Shown here: one piece after another, positions 17,944-26,989 of the stretch | Position numbering within the stretch: position 1 is the first letter of the stretch | Layout of the letters: each line of letters starts with the position of its first letter | From: Nitrosovibrio sp. Nv6 | Lineage (GTDB): Bacteria; Pseudomonadota; Gammaproteobacteria; Burkholderiales; Nitrosomonadaceae | DNA length: 64,000 bases | Direction: 5' to 3' | Assembly: GCF_900110495.1 (NCBI RefSeq) | Contig: NZ_FODX01000001.1 | Coordinates: 744,001 to 808,000 of the forward strand | Program-made: the position numbers and the translations under genes | The notes under the pieces: generated by a model | Told to the model about the DNA's origin: nothing | Seen by the model: only the letters and a program-made list of their open reading frames with translations | Database searches by the model: none

Positions 17944-19773
17944 CTACATATCTTCCCCCAGAAACCCGCCGCTCTGATGGTTCCATAGGCGCGCATAGAG
18001 ACCATGGAGTGCCAGGAGGCTCTGATGATTACCTTCTTCTACAATTCGGCCTTTATCGATCACTATCAGCCGGTCCATCGCCGCAATCGTCGATAAGCGA
18101 TGGGCTATTGCTATCACCGTCTTTCCTTCCATCAACCGGTATAAGCTCGACTGAATGACAGACTCCACTTCGGAGTCCAATGCGCTGGTGGCTTCGTCAA
18201 GCAGAAGAATCGGTGCATCCTTCAGCATGACACGCGCGATCGCAATCCGCTGGCGCTGACCACCTGAAAGCTTTATTCCGCGCTCGCCCACATGCGCGTC
18301 ATAGCCTTTACGTCCCATTGGGTCGGTCAAACCGGTTATAAAGCCGTGTGCTTCGGCTTTTTTGGCAGCCGCTATCATATCCGCGTCGGTTGCTTCCGGC
18401 CGGCCATAGAGGATGTTCTCCCTTACCGAGCGATGCATGAGCGACGTATCCTGGGTGACCATACCGATATGGGCACGCAAACTATTCTGGGTAACGTATC
18501 TGATATCCTGCTCATCAATCAATATGCGCCCCTGCTCGACGTCATAAAATCGGAGCAGCAAATTGACTAAAGTGGATTTTCCGGCGCCCGAACGTCCCAC
18601 CAGCCCGATTTTTTCACCGGGCCTGATATGCAGAGAGAGATGGTCTATCACCGGAAGATCCCCACCGTAACAAAAGAGGACATCCTCAAACCTGATTTCG
18701 GCGTTTTTAATCTGAAGCGCCTTTGCTTCCGGGTAATCGGTTACCACATGCGTGCGGGACAAAGTGGTAATACCATCCCGCACTGTACCAATCTGTTCAA
18801 ACAGTGTAGTCATTTCCCACATGACCCATTGCGACATACCGTTGAGTCTCAGCGACATTGCACCGACGGCCGCCACCGCGCCGACCCCTATCTGTCCTTC
18901 CGTCCACAGCAGCAAGGCGGCGCCGACTGCGCAAATGATCTGGGCGGCGCTCATGATCTGGTTCACAATTCCAAAGCCGGAGATCAATCGCATCTGGCTG
19001 TGCACCGTTTGCAGAAACTCTTGCATGGCCGATCTTGCGTAACCCGCCTCCCTCCCTCCATGAGAGAAAAGCTTCACAGTGGCAATATTCGTATAGGCAT
19101 CGCTGATGCGTCCCGTCATGAGCGCCCGCGCATCGGCCTGGGATTGAGAAACACGGCTCAGCCGCGGTACAAAAAACCACAACACGAAAATATAAAGGAT
19201 GAACCATCCTATAAAAGGAATTGCCAGCCAGGAATTAAAATTGCTCACCACTGCAACCAGCGTAAAAAAATAAATCGTTACATAAACGAGAATGTCGCCC
19301 AGAATAAAACAGACATCGCGCAGTGCCAGTGCGGTTTGCATGACCTTGGCCGCTACCCTGCCGGCAAACTCATCCTGATAAAAATTCATGCTTTGATTAA
19401 GCATCATCCGGTGGAAATTCCAGCGCAGCCGCATGGGGAAATTGCCCGCCAGTACCTGATGCTTGACGAGATTCTGCAATCCCACCAGTAATGGACTGAC
19501 TATCAATAACCCGGCAAACAGTAAAAGCATATTCCGTTCCTGAACCCATAAAAGAGAGGGCGGTATCTGGTTCAGCCAGTCGACAATTTTCCCCAGTATG
19601 GCAAACCATATTGCTTCGAATGCGCCTATGGTTGCGGTTAGCAGTGTCATCGCAACGAGATGCCACCTCACGCCGGTCGTAGCTTCCCATATGAATGCCA
19701 GAAAGCCCTTTGGCGGGATTCTGTCCATCGAATCGGGATAGGGGTAAAGCAGTTTTTCGAAATAACTAAACAT
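17944..19773 (-). CDS. MsbA-like ABC exporter (fused membrane and ATPase domains)
   Basis: The 609-aa product is a half-size ABC exporter. It has a six-helix membrane domain (about residues 35-330) and an ATPase domain at the C-terminal end. In the ATPase, Walker A is GRSGAGKST (about 392), the signature is LSGGQRQRIAIARVM (about 501), and Walker B is ILLLDEATSALDSEVES, followed by an H-loop (AHRLSTI). Such proteins work as dimers and export lipids, peptides or drugs. The substrate cannot be told from sequence. It stands alone, convergent with cysB, and is preceded by a 0.9 kb stretch without a clear gene. Confidence 0.92.
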   Translation of the reverse strand: MFSYFEKLLYPYPDSMDRIPPKGFLAFIWEATTGVRWHLVAMTLLTATIGAFEAIWFAILGKIVDWLNQIPPSLLWVQERNMLLLFAGLLIVSPLLVGLQNLVKHQVLAGNFPMRLRWNFHRMMLNQSMNFYQDEFAGRVAAKVMQTALALRDVCFILGDILVYVTIYFFTLVAVVSNFNSWLAIPFIGWFILYIFVLWFFVPRLSRVSQSQADARALMTGRISDAYTNIATVKLFSHGGREAGYARSAMQEFLQTVHSQMRLISGFGIVNQIMSAAQIICAVGAALLLWTEGQIGVGAVAAVGAMSLRLNGMSQWVMWEMTTLFEQIGTVRDGITTLSRTHVVTDYPEAKALQIKNAEIRFEDVLFCYGGDLPVIDHLSLHIRPGEKIGLVGRSGAGKSTLVNLLLRFYDVEQGRILIDEQDIRYVTQNSLRAHIGMVTQDTSLMHRSVRENILYGRPEATDADMIAAAKKAEAHGFITGLTDPMGRKGYDAHVGERGIKLSGGQRQRIAIARVMLKDAPILLLDEATSALDSEVESVIQSSLYRLMEGKTVIAIAHRLSTIAAMDRLIVIDKGRIVEEGNHQSLLALHGLYARLWNHQSGGFLGEDM

Positions 19774-20687
19774 TTAAACCATCCAGAAGCAGTTTTTGAG
19801 ACGCAAAGCTTATCGCCAAATACCCCTAATTTGATTCTTGTTGATCCTTGGCGGACGCAGCTATATTCGATGTTCGATGCGCACCCATGTTTAATGGAAT
19901 GATGGCTACAGCCCTATGCGTGCTGAACGCAATAAAATATACAATAGCACCGATTCTCCAACGCGGTATCCGGTCATCGATCGTCCATCGACCTATCGAA
20001 TCGTTGAATGGCGCGTATCGAATAACGCAAAATCATGGAGCAGCGCTGCCTTGGCGCCTATGCGCACATCCCTCATCAATCCGATCCGGGAACCGGTCCG
20101 CTGCCTGGAAAATCACGTTGTCAGCCCCTGATTATCCTAATCTGTATATCGCTCGTCCTGACGCTTGCCTGAGCAGAGCGAATGCGTCAAGAGGGGTCAG
20201 CGACATGATTAAAATGGGAATTACCCGATTAGAAAACCGGAAGGCGCATCCGGTAGAAGACATTTTCCTGGTGTGCCGGGATACGCGGGCCTGTTGTTAC
20301 GAAGCGGCGAGATGTATATCAAGAACCTCAGCGCTAACGAAGCTCTCCGCCATATTGGAATTGACCGTGCGCTACAAGAATCCGCCGCCTGGGCTAACGA
20401 ATCTGAATTGCTGGCGCTCGCCGGCACGACCTCCTGCTGCTTGAAAATTCGGAGGCGACAAGGTCTGGGTGATGCGCAGAAACGCCACTCGTTGTCACTC
20501 GTTGTACTTGTATCCAATGCGTCGGCAGAATGCTTTCTGGAAGATGCAGAACGTTTCAGGCTGATGGACCGCGATGCGCAATGGGAAAGCCACTCGAGTT
20601 TTCGATCGATGCCAAAGGAGTATGTAAGAGAAAATCGATGGTTTTACCAGGACTGCTAATGCCAGAATACGGTGGCATTTATCGTTT
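19774..20687. other. 0.9 kb region without a convincing gene
   Basis: Several overlapping open frames of up to about 200 codons occur here on both strands. None has a clear ribosome binding site with a recognisable product. The most coherent reading is a plus-strand frame at 20273-20659 (128 codons, with ESELLALAGTT and SLVVLVSN), which could be a short hypothetical gene or a gene remnant. The region separates the ABC exporter from nadB and may include the exporter's promoter. Confidence 0.4.
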
Positions 20688-22280
20688 TCAGCTTTGCCTT
20701 TTCAGCACTGTATCCACCGCCTCAGGCAACAACTCGGGATAATCCCGGCTATAGTGCAAGCCGCGGCTTTCGTGACGCAGCATGGCGCTTTGCACGATAA
20801 GGTCGGCACTATCCACCAGATTACGCAGTTCCAGCAGGTCGCTGGTTACACGAAAATTGGCGTAATACTCATTGATCTCTTCGTGCAGCAGCTTGATACG
20901 GTGCTGCGCCCGTTGCAGTCGTTTCGTGGTGCGGACTATGCCGACGTAACTCCACATGAAACGCCGCAGTTCATCCCAGTTGTGCGAAATGACGATTTCC
21001 TCATCGGCATTTGTAACGCGGCTTTCGTCCCACTGGGGCAGTTCCATCGCGGACTCGGGCGGCTGTTCGATAATATCCCTGGCGGCGGCCTGCCCGAACA
21101 CCAGGCATTCCAGCAGCGAGTTGCTCGCCAGCCGGTTGGCCCCGTGCAGACCCGTATGAGCGGTTTCGCCAATCGCATAAAGGTTGTCCAGATCGGTCTT
21201 GCCTTTCCAGTCGGTCATGATGCCGCCGCATGTGTAGTGTGCGGCAGGCACGACAGGTATCGGCTCTTTGGTTATATCGATGCCGAACTCCAGGCAGCGT
21301 TTATAAATGGTGGGAAAGTGTTCCTTCAGGAAATTTGCCGACTTGTGAGAGATATCAAGATAAACGCAATCGAGCCCGCGCTTCTTCATTTCAAAGTCGA
21401 TCGCTCGGGCAACAATGTCGCGTGGAGCCAATTCGGCGCGCTCGTCGTGTAAAGGCATGAAGCGCGAACCATCCGGGAGCCGCAGCAGGCCTCCTTCGCC
21501 GCGTACCGCTTCGCTGATGAGAAAGGATTTGGCGTGGGGATGATAGAGGCAGGTCGGATGGAACTGGACGAATTCCATGTTAGCCACGCGGCAGCCTGCC
21601 CGCCAGCCCATGGCGATTCCGTCGCCTGTAGCGGTGTCGGGATTGGTGGTGTAGAGATAAACCTTGCCGGCGCCGCCCGTCGCCATTACGGTGTTGTGCG
21701 CACGAATGGTGCGGACTTTTCCAGTCACACTGTCCAGGACATAGGCGCCGTAGCAGCGGTTGCCGGTTCCAGCGGTATGGCCCAGTTTGGCACTGGTAAT
21801 GAGATCGATGGCAACATGATGCTCAAGCACGGAGATATTTGGATGGGTGCGTGCCTTTTCGCTCAGTGTCCTTTGCACAGCTTGACCGGTAGCATCGGCG
21901 GCATGAATCACCCGCCGCACACTATGCCCCCCCTCCCGCGTCAAATGATAACCCGTCCCATTGTCATGATCGCGTGTAAAAGGCACGCCTTCGCTGATGA
22001 GCCACTGGATGGCCTGTGGGCCACTTTCGACGACGTATCGGGTAACCTCTTCGTTGCATAAACCGGCGCCCGCGATAAGCGTGTCCCGAATATGGGCCTC
22101 GGGAGAATCTTCTTCCGAGAGCGTAGCAGCAATGCCGCCCTGCGCCCAACCGCTCGCGCCATCCAGTAACGCACGTTTGGTAATGAGGCCTACCTTGTTG
22201 GTTTGCGCCAGATTAAGCGCAAGAGTGAGACCAGCCAGACCGCTGCCGATAATCAGGGTATCAAAGTTGAGCTGTGGCAC
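20688..22280 (-). CDS. nadB: L-aspartate oxidase
   Basis: NadB oxidises L-aspartate to iminoaspartate with FAD, the first step of NAD synthesis. The 530-aa protein has the FAD-binding start [18 protein letters not shown], the substrate-site segments [15 protein letters not shown] and [16 protein letters not shown] sequence, and a helical C-terminal domain (about 420-530). Length matches the family. No nadA or nadC is in the window. It shares its position upstream of the rpoE cluster with other betaproteobacteria, but here the CDF and Csp genes lie between. Confidence 0.97.
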   Translation of the reverse strand: MPQLNFDTLIIGSGLAGLTLALNLAQTNKVGLITKRALLDGASGWAQGGIAATLSEEDSPEAHIRDTLIAGAGLCNEEVTRYVVESGPQAIQWLISEGVPFTRDHDNGTGYHLTREGGHSVRRVIHAADATGQAVQRTLSEKARTHPNISVLEHHVAIDLITSAKLGHTAGTGNRCYGAYVLDSVTGKVRTIRAHNTVMATGGAGKVYLYTTNPDTATGDGIAMGWRAGCRVANMEFVQFHPTCLYHPHAKSFLISEAVRGEGGLLRLPDGSRFMPLHDERAELAPRDIVARAIDFEMKKRGLDCVYLDISHKSANFLKEHFPTIYKRCLEFGIDITKEPIPVVPAAHYTCGGIMTDWKGKTDLDNLYAIGETAHTGLHGANRLASNSLLECLVFGQAAARDIIEQPPESAMELPQWDESRVTNADEEIVISHNWDELRRFMWSYVGIVRTTKRLQRAQHRIKLLHEEINEYYANFRVTSDLLELRNLVDSADLIVQSAMLRHESRGLHYSRDYPELLPEAVDTVLKRQS

Positions 22281-22447
22281 TTGAGTGTCATTATTTTATT
22301 TTTGTGAATAGAGGATGATAACAGACCGTTGCTGCCCTTTATACCCGCCTGACAGCTTCTACGCCGCGCGGCTTCTTTACCCCGGCAGCGAAACAAGATA
22401 ATTCAGACGCAGTTGCCGCTATCTGGAAGATTCTCTCGGTTTGAGGA

Positions 22448-23440
22448 TTATTTGACGGGACAAAAATGACTGATGGTCCCCTGTTCGATTTCCAGGGTAC
22501 AGTGATGAATTGCGTAACGATTTTCGAGGGTCTCTCTGATGCTATCCATGAACTCGTCGCCGGGGTAGCCGTCCGGCATAACCAGGTGGACTGTTAACGC
22601 GCTTTCCGTAGTGCTGAGGCCCCAGATGTGCAAATCATGAATATCAGTCACGCCGGGTTGGCATCTTAGGTAAGCGTCAATTGCATCGATATCGATATTT
22701 GCCGGTACTGCGCTCAAAATCAGTTGCACCGAATCACGAAACAGGCCCCAGGTACTGCCGATGACGATAGCAACGATGATCAGGCTAATGACAGAATCGA
22801 GCCAGTACCAGCCTGTGAAAACTATAACGGTTCCCGCGATTACCACTCCTGCGGAAACCGCAGCATCCGCCGCCATGTGCAGGTAGGCGCCCCGGATATT
22901 CAAATCGTTCTTGCTACCCTTCAAGAACAGCCACGCGGATAAGCCATTGACAATGACGCCGGCCATTGCGACGAATGCAATAGTCAGACCTGCTACGACC
23001 GGCGGTTGCGAAAACCGTTGGGCGGCCTCCCAGGCGATTGCACCGCATGCCACGAGAAGCAGCGTGGCATTTGCCAGCGCGGCCAATATGGACGTGCTGC
23101 GCAGCCCGTAGGTGTACCGCCCGCGCGCTGGCCGGCGCGCCAGAATCGCAGCTCCCCAAGCTAGTACCAGGCCCAGCACGTCCGACAGATTGTGTCCCGC
23201 GTCCGCCATCAGTACCGTAGAGTTGGCGGCAAAGCCATATCCAAACTCAACCACTACAAAACTGACGTTTAAAACGATTGCGACGACGAAAGCGTGTCCA
23301 TTGTTGTCGTGCAAGCTGGTATGACGATGATGGACATGTCCTGTCTGCAGAGGTGCTTCGGGAGAATCATGTTCGTGGCTGTGGTGATTTCCCATCGATT
23401 CGCTGGAGGAGGAAGAGGTTTGACAATCATGTACACACAT
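22448..23440 (-). CDS. Cation diffusion facilitator metal exporter (CzcD/ZitB-like)
   Basis: This 330-aa protein is a CDF family metal/proton antiporter. Its N-terminal tail is histidine-rich (HHSHEHD, HVHHRH), a feature of zinc-handling members. Six membrane segments lie between about residues 50 and 235. The metal site is visible as HNLSD in segment 2 and HMAADA in segment 5, giving the usual His-Asp-His-Asp set of Zn/Co exporters. A cytoplasmic C-terminal domain follows. It lies upstream of the divergent copper-storage gene, so the two may form a metal-handling cluster, although CDF proteins seldom move copper. Confidence 0.93.
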   Translation of the reverse strand: MCVHDCQTSSSSSESMGNHHSHEHDSPEAPLQTGHVHHRHTSLHDNNGHAFVVAIVLNVSFVVVEFGYGFAANSTVLMADAGHNLSDVLGLVLAWGAAILARRPARGRYTYGLRSTSILAALANATLLLVACGAIAWEAAQRFSQPPVVAGLTIAFVAMAGVIVNGLSAWLFLKGSKNDLNIRGAYLHMAADAAVSAGVVIAGTVIVFTGWYWLDSVISLIIVAIVIGSTWGLFRDSVQLILSAVPANIDIDAIDAYLRCQPGVTDIHDLHIWGLSTTESALTVHLVMPDGYPGDEFMDSIRETLENRYAIHHCTLEIEQGTISHFCPVK

Positions 23441-23749
23441 ATCGAGTGAACTGATACATCAACACTACCGGCTTCCATACCACCCGCTAGTGTGGACGCA
23501 TGATTTACTCATAGAGTACTCCTTGGAAGAATGATAGCAACTTATTCATGCTCCTCCTGATTGGATTGGAAAAGCTGGGACAAGGAATATACGCGAGAAA
23601 AAGGACATGCCTGCTCTACCTTCTCTTTTTTAAACGGCAAAGATTATGTCTGTTAGCGTACAGAATGCATTAACGCATTGGTTCACATTACGCCATAGAC
23701 CGATTTTCCATGCGGGAAACGGTTGATGACCCCTAAAAAGGAGACTTCC

Positions 23750-24100
23750 ATGTTCATGTATATGACTAACGACCAAAGCATGCAAACCTGCATTGCAGCA
23801 TGCGACAATTGCCATCAGACTTGCTTGCAGGCCGCCATGAATCACTGCCTGGAATCGGGCGGCAGGCATGTCGAAGCCGGTCATTTCCGCCTGATGATGA
23901 ACTGCGCCGAAATCTGTCAGACGTCGCTTAATTTCATGCTGAGCGGTTCTCAATACAGCAATCAGGTCTGCAGAATTTGTGCCGAGATTTGCGATGCCTG
24001 TGCCAAAAGCTGCGAACAGCTGGATGGCATGGACGACTGTGCCACAGCGTGCCGCGAGTGCGCCCAGAGTTGCCGGGAAATGTCGGGCTACAGCGTCTGA
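23750..24100 (+). CDS. Cytosolic four-helix copper-storage protein (Csp3-like)
   Basis: The 116-aa product has 16 cysteines, mostly in CxxxC patterns along four predicted helices (CIAACDNC, CAEICQ, CRICAEICDACAKSC, CATACRECAQSC). This is the layout of Csp proteins, whose helix bundles store many Cu(I) ions through cysteine thiolates. No signal peptide is present, so it belongs with the cytosolic Csp3-type. The start at 23750 is chosen because AAAAAGGAGAC lies just before it. In an organism rich in copper enzymes this would buffer or store copper; that link is inference. Confidence 0.9.
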   Translation: MFMYMTNDQSMQTCIAACDNCHQTCLQAAMNHCLESGGRHVEAGHFRLMMNCAEICQTSLNFMLSGSQYSNQVCRICAEICDACAKSCEQLDGMDDCATACRECAQSCREMSGYSV

Positions 24101-24537
24101 TTTCCCGGTATATGCGGACAGTTTTCGAGTTTGGTGAAACCCGTCACACCAGCATGGCGGGTTGAACGTTCTCCCAATGCGGCGCGACGCGGTGTTCTTT
24201 CGCATTGCGTCGGAGTAACAGCGATTCGGGCCATAGGTAATCTCAGGGAAAACCGGATTGCAGCTGTTTGAATTCCCCTTTAATTCCTTTTGTCCGCCCT
24301 TGGATCCTTGCTGGCCCGTTATTAAAACCGTCATGAATTTCGCCATGAACTCTGTCTCACTGAATAACCATATCTTCAACTGAACTAATTTATAATGTGC
24401 GTTGTCTCTTCACACAGACCACGGATAGTGAGCCTGCGCGTAATTCCCTGATGGACCCTTGAACGGGTATACTTGGCTGGGCTGCCTCGTAATGCAGCAG
24501 TTGCAAGTAAAAAATCATAATTCAGGGATCAGGCGGC
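24101..24537. other. Intergenic region upstream of rpoE
   Basis: No gene is visible; a long minus-strand open frame here is the shadow of the Csp gene continued into non-coding sequence. The right part carries the rpoE promoter candidate, listed separately, and a leader of about 130 nt. Confidence 0.4.
24381..24409 (+). promoter_or_regulatory. Candidate sigma-E promoter of rpoE
   Basis: TGAACTA (24381-24387) and GTCTCT (24404-24409) are separated by 16 nt. This resembles the sigma-E pattern GGAACTT, 15-16 nt, GTCTAA. An overlapping TATAAT (24391-24396) could also serve a sigma-70 promoter. The site lies about 130 nt before rpoE. Sigma-E operons usually activate themselves, which fits, but the match is imperfect. 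Confidence 0.4.
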
Positions 24538-25140
24538 ATGGGTGACCGGGAAATCGATCAGCAGTTGGTGGAACGCGCGCAACATGGCGATAAACAAGCG
24601 TTCGATCTGCTGGTGGTCAAGTATCAACGCAAACTTGCACGATTGCTGTCGCAATTCATCCGCGATTCGGCAGAAGTGGAGGATGTAACCCAGGAAGCCT
24701 TTATCAAGGCTTATCGTGCGTTGCCGTCATTCCGCGGTGATAGTGCGTTTTATACCTGGCTGTACAGGATCGGTATTAATACGGCAAAGAATTTTTTGGT
24801 GGCCCAAGGGCGGCGAGCGCCCACCACCAGTAATGGATTCGATAATGAAGATGCCGAAGGCTTCGAGGAAGCTGGCCAGTTAAGAGAAATGAACACACCC
24901 GAAAGTGAACTGACAAGCAAGCAGATCGCTCAAACGGTGAACCAGACGCTGGAAGAATTGCCTGAAGAATTGCGTACGGCAATTACGTTGAGAGAAATTG
25001 AGGGGCTGAGTTATGATGAAATTGCGGTCATCATGAATTGTCCCATCGGTACGGTCCGATCGCGAATATTTCGTGCCCGGGAAGCGATAGCGGAAAAATT
25101 ACGGCCCCTGCTGGGAACCGGCAAAGATAAGAGGTGGTAG
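24538..25140 (+). CDS. rpoE: RNA polymerase sigma-E factor (RpoE/AlgU)
   Basis: The 200-aa protein is an ECF sigma factor of the RpoE/AlgU group, which directs transcription in response to envelope damage. Region 2 (about residues 20-90, with VEDVTQEAFIKAYRALPSFRG) recognises the -10 element. Region 4 (about 130-190, with LREIEGLSYDEIA and GTVRSRIFRAREA) recognises the -35 element. It heads an operon with rseA, mucB and mucD, the classic stress-sensing set. The rseA ATG lies just 2 nt after the rpoE stop. Confidence 0.97.
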   Translation: MGDREIDQQLVERAQHGDKQAFDLLVVKYQRKLARLLSQFIRDSAEVEDVTQEAFIKAYRALPSFRGDSAFYTWLYRIGINTAKNFLVAQGRRAPTTSNGFDNEDAEGFEEAGQLREMNTPESELTSKQIAQTVNQTLEELPEELRTAITLREIEGLSYDEIAVIMNCPIGTVRSRIFRAREAIAEKLRPLLGTGKDKRW

Positions 25141-25142
25141 AC

Positions 25143-25691
25143 ATGGAAGATAAAGTATCAGCGCTGATGGACGGCGAACTCGACCCGGAAGATGCTGCGG
25201 TTTTGGTCGAGCAATTCGCCGGAACAGATGGGTTACACGAACAATGGGCGGTTTATCATTTGATCAGCGATGCTTTGGGACAACAGGAGGTGAGGCCTTT
25301 CAATATCTCGCGGCGTGTTAGTGCAAGATTAGCCTCTGAACCCGCTATCCTGGCTATACCGGCTGTTTCCATGCTTCGTCCGGCCAAAAGGCGGAAACCG
25401 GTTGCTTATGCGGCTGCAGCCTCGATTGCGGCCGTCGCAGTGGCGGGATGGATGAGCCTGCAAACAACACAAGGCCCGGACCCGTTGCAGCAAAATCTTG
25501 CCGACAATCAATCGGCTCCCGCAGCTGCTTTACCGGCGATTCCTGTGGCGGTTTCCGTTCCGGCCTCCGCTCCCGCTCAAATTAATGATTACCTGCTGGC
25601 GCACCGGGAATTCTCGCCCAGCACTGCCATGCATGGCGTAGCGCCCTATATGCGTACAGCTGCGGAATCACGCGAAAACTTCGCCAGATGA
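25143..25691 (+). CDS. rseA: Anti-sigma-E factor RseA/MucA
   Basis: The start is set at ATG 25143, with AGAGG about 9 nt upstream; an earlier GTG at 25134 overlaps rpoE. The 182-aa protein has the N-terminal sigma-binding domain (MEDKVSALMDGELD). One membrane segment near residue 88-105 (AAAASIAAVAVAGWM) and a periplasmic tail follow. RseA holds sigma-E at the inner membrane until proteases cut it. It overlaps mucB by ATGA. Sequence conservation is low apart from the sigma-binding start, as is usual for this family. Confidence 0.93.
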   Translation: MEDKVSALMDGELDPEDAAVLVEQFAGTDGLHEQWAVYHLISDALGQQEVRPFNISRRVSARLASEPAILAIPAVSMLRPAKRRKPVAYAAAASIAAVAVAGWMSLQTTQGPDPLQQNLADNQSAPAAALPAIPVAVSVPASAPAQINDYLLAHREFSPSTAMHGVAPYMRTAAESRENFAR

Positions 25692-26692
25692 CACGGATTG
25701 CATTGACACGGGGCGCGCTAGCCGCCCTGTTGCTGCTATCCGCCAACGCTCAGCCTGTATTCGCGCAACATCCATCGAGTTCATCCCCAGAAGCACTAAG
25801 CTGGCTGCAAAAGATCGCTGCCGCGCCTCGCCAATATAATTACGTCGGTACGTTTGTTTATTCATCCGGCAACCATATTGAAACCTCTCGCATCATCCAT
25901 CTGGTAAATGAGGAAGGTGAGCATGAAAGGAGTGTAGTGCTCGACGGCCCCCCGCGGGAGGTCATCCGCAATAATGACGAAATGAGATGTTATTTGCCGG
26001 AAAGCAAGACTGTCGTAACCGAGAAACGCTGGTTGCGAAAAGTTTTTCCGGCGCTTCTGCCCCAGCCATTGAGCAATCTCGATGAAAGCTATATCGTTAA
26101 AAAAGGCGGACAAGAGCGCGTCAGCGATTACCTGACGCAGGTAATCGAACTGGAGCCCAGAGACGACAAGCGTTATGGTCAAAAATTGTGGGTGGACGTG
26201 GATACCGGTCTGCTTCTTAAAGCTGCGGTAATGGATAAGGATAGGGTAGTGGAACAGTTTGTTTTTACCGATCTGAAAATTGGCGGCGAGATAGACAAAG
26301 AACTGTTGAAATCCAGATATGCGGGGAAAGCCGCTGAATGGCGGACCACCAATCTTGTATCGTCGACAATGAGAAGCGGAAAACTTGGCTGGCAGGTCAA
26401 CGATGCCCCCCCAGGATTCAAAAAAATCATTGAAATGAAACGTAATCTCTCGGGAAAATCCGGCCCTGTCGGCCATATCGCGCTATCGGATGGTCTCGCT
26501 GCGGTGTCAGTGTTTATCGAACCTGTGTCGAAGGACATTCCTCCTCCGGCCGAGGGGCTTTACCACAGCCGCGGGGCGATCAACATCTATAGTCGCACGG
26601 CTGCCGACAACGTCATAACTACGGTAGGCGAAGTGCCGCCAGCCACCGTGATGCAAATCGGAAACTCGGTGACAAATCATAAGGTCCATTGA
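25688..26692 (+). CDS. mucB: Periplasmic sigma-E regulator MucB/RseB
   Basis: The 334-aa protein starts with a signal peptide ending near PVFAQ. A lipoprotein-like LolA-fold domain (about residues 30-210) and a C-terminal domain (about 225-325) follow. MucB/RseB binds the periplasmic part of RseA and shields it from proteolysis; it is thought to sense mislocalised lipoproteins or LPS. Segments WLQKIAAAPRQYNYVGTF and LPESKTVVTEKR fit the family. The ATG overlaps the rseA stop by 4 nt. Confidence 0.95.
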   Translation: MTRIALTRGALAALLLLSANAQPVFAQHPSSSSPEALSWLQKIAAAPRQYNYVGTFVYSSGNHIETSRIIHLVNEEGEHERSVVLDGPPREVIRNNDEMRCYLPESKTVVTEKRWLRKVFPALLPQPLSNLDESYIVKKGGQERVSDYLTQVIELEPRDDKRYGQKLWVDVDTGLLLKAAVMDKDRVVEQFVFTDLKIGGEIDKELLKSRYAGKAAEWRTTNLVSSTMRSGKLGWQVNDAPPGFKKIIEMKRNLSGKSGPVGHIALSDGLAAVSVFIEPVSKDIPPPAEGLYHSRGAINIYSRTAADNVITTVGEVPPATVMQIGNSVTNHKVH

Positions 26693-26989
26693 AGCTGAAT
26701 TGGAATGTCGGGCAAGAGCGGTACCGTGATAGATTCGGACGATGCATCCGGAAAATGTTCTACCACGGCATTTGCTCAGATAACTTCGCATCAAGCGCAG
26801 GTGATATGCCGGGCTGATTAGCCGGGCAATGACGAAAACCATCGCAATCCGAAACACTCGAGTTCTTGAATCAACCGCAAACGTCATACCAGCGCGTCAG
26901 GCAATTCGGTATGATACGTCGGCGGAAGTTTGTTTGGTCACGTCAAGCCGACGGCTTTTTTCATTTTTTATTCCTATGGAAAACAGAGA
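26693..26989. other. mucB-mucD intergenic region
   Basis: This gap of nearly 300 nt separates mucD from the tightly packed rpoE-rseA-mucB genes and may carry a separate mucD promoter; GGTATGAT near 26900 contains a possible -10 element. No gene is seen. Confidence 0.3.

Noticed and set aside
23630..24379. 249-codon minus-strand frame opposite the Csp gene
   Set aside because: Most of it is the antisense of the cysteine-rich Csp gene, whose pattern and ribosome binding site are convincing.
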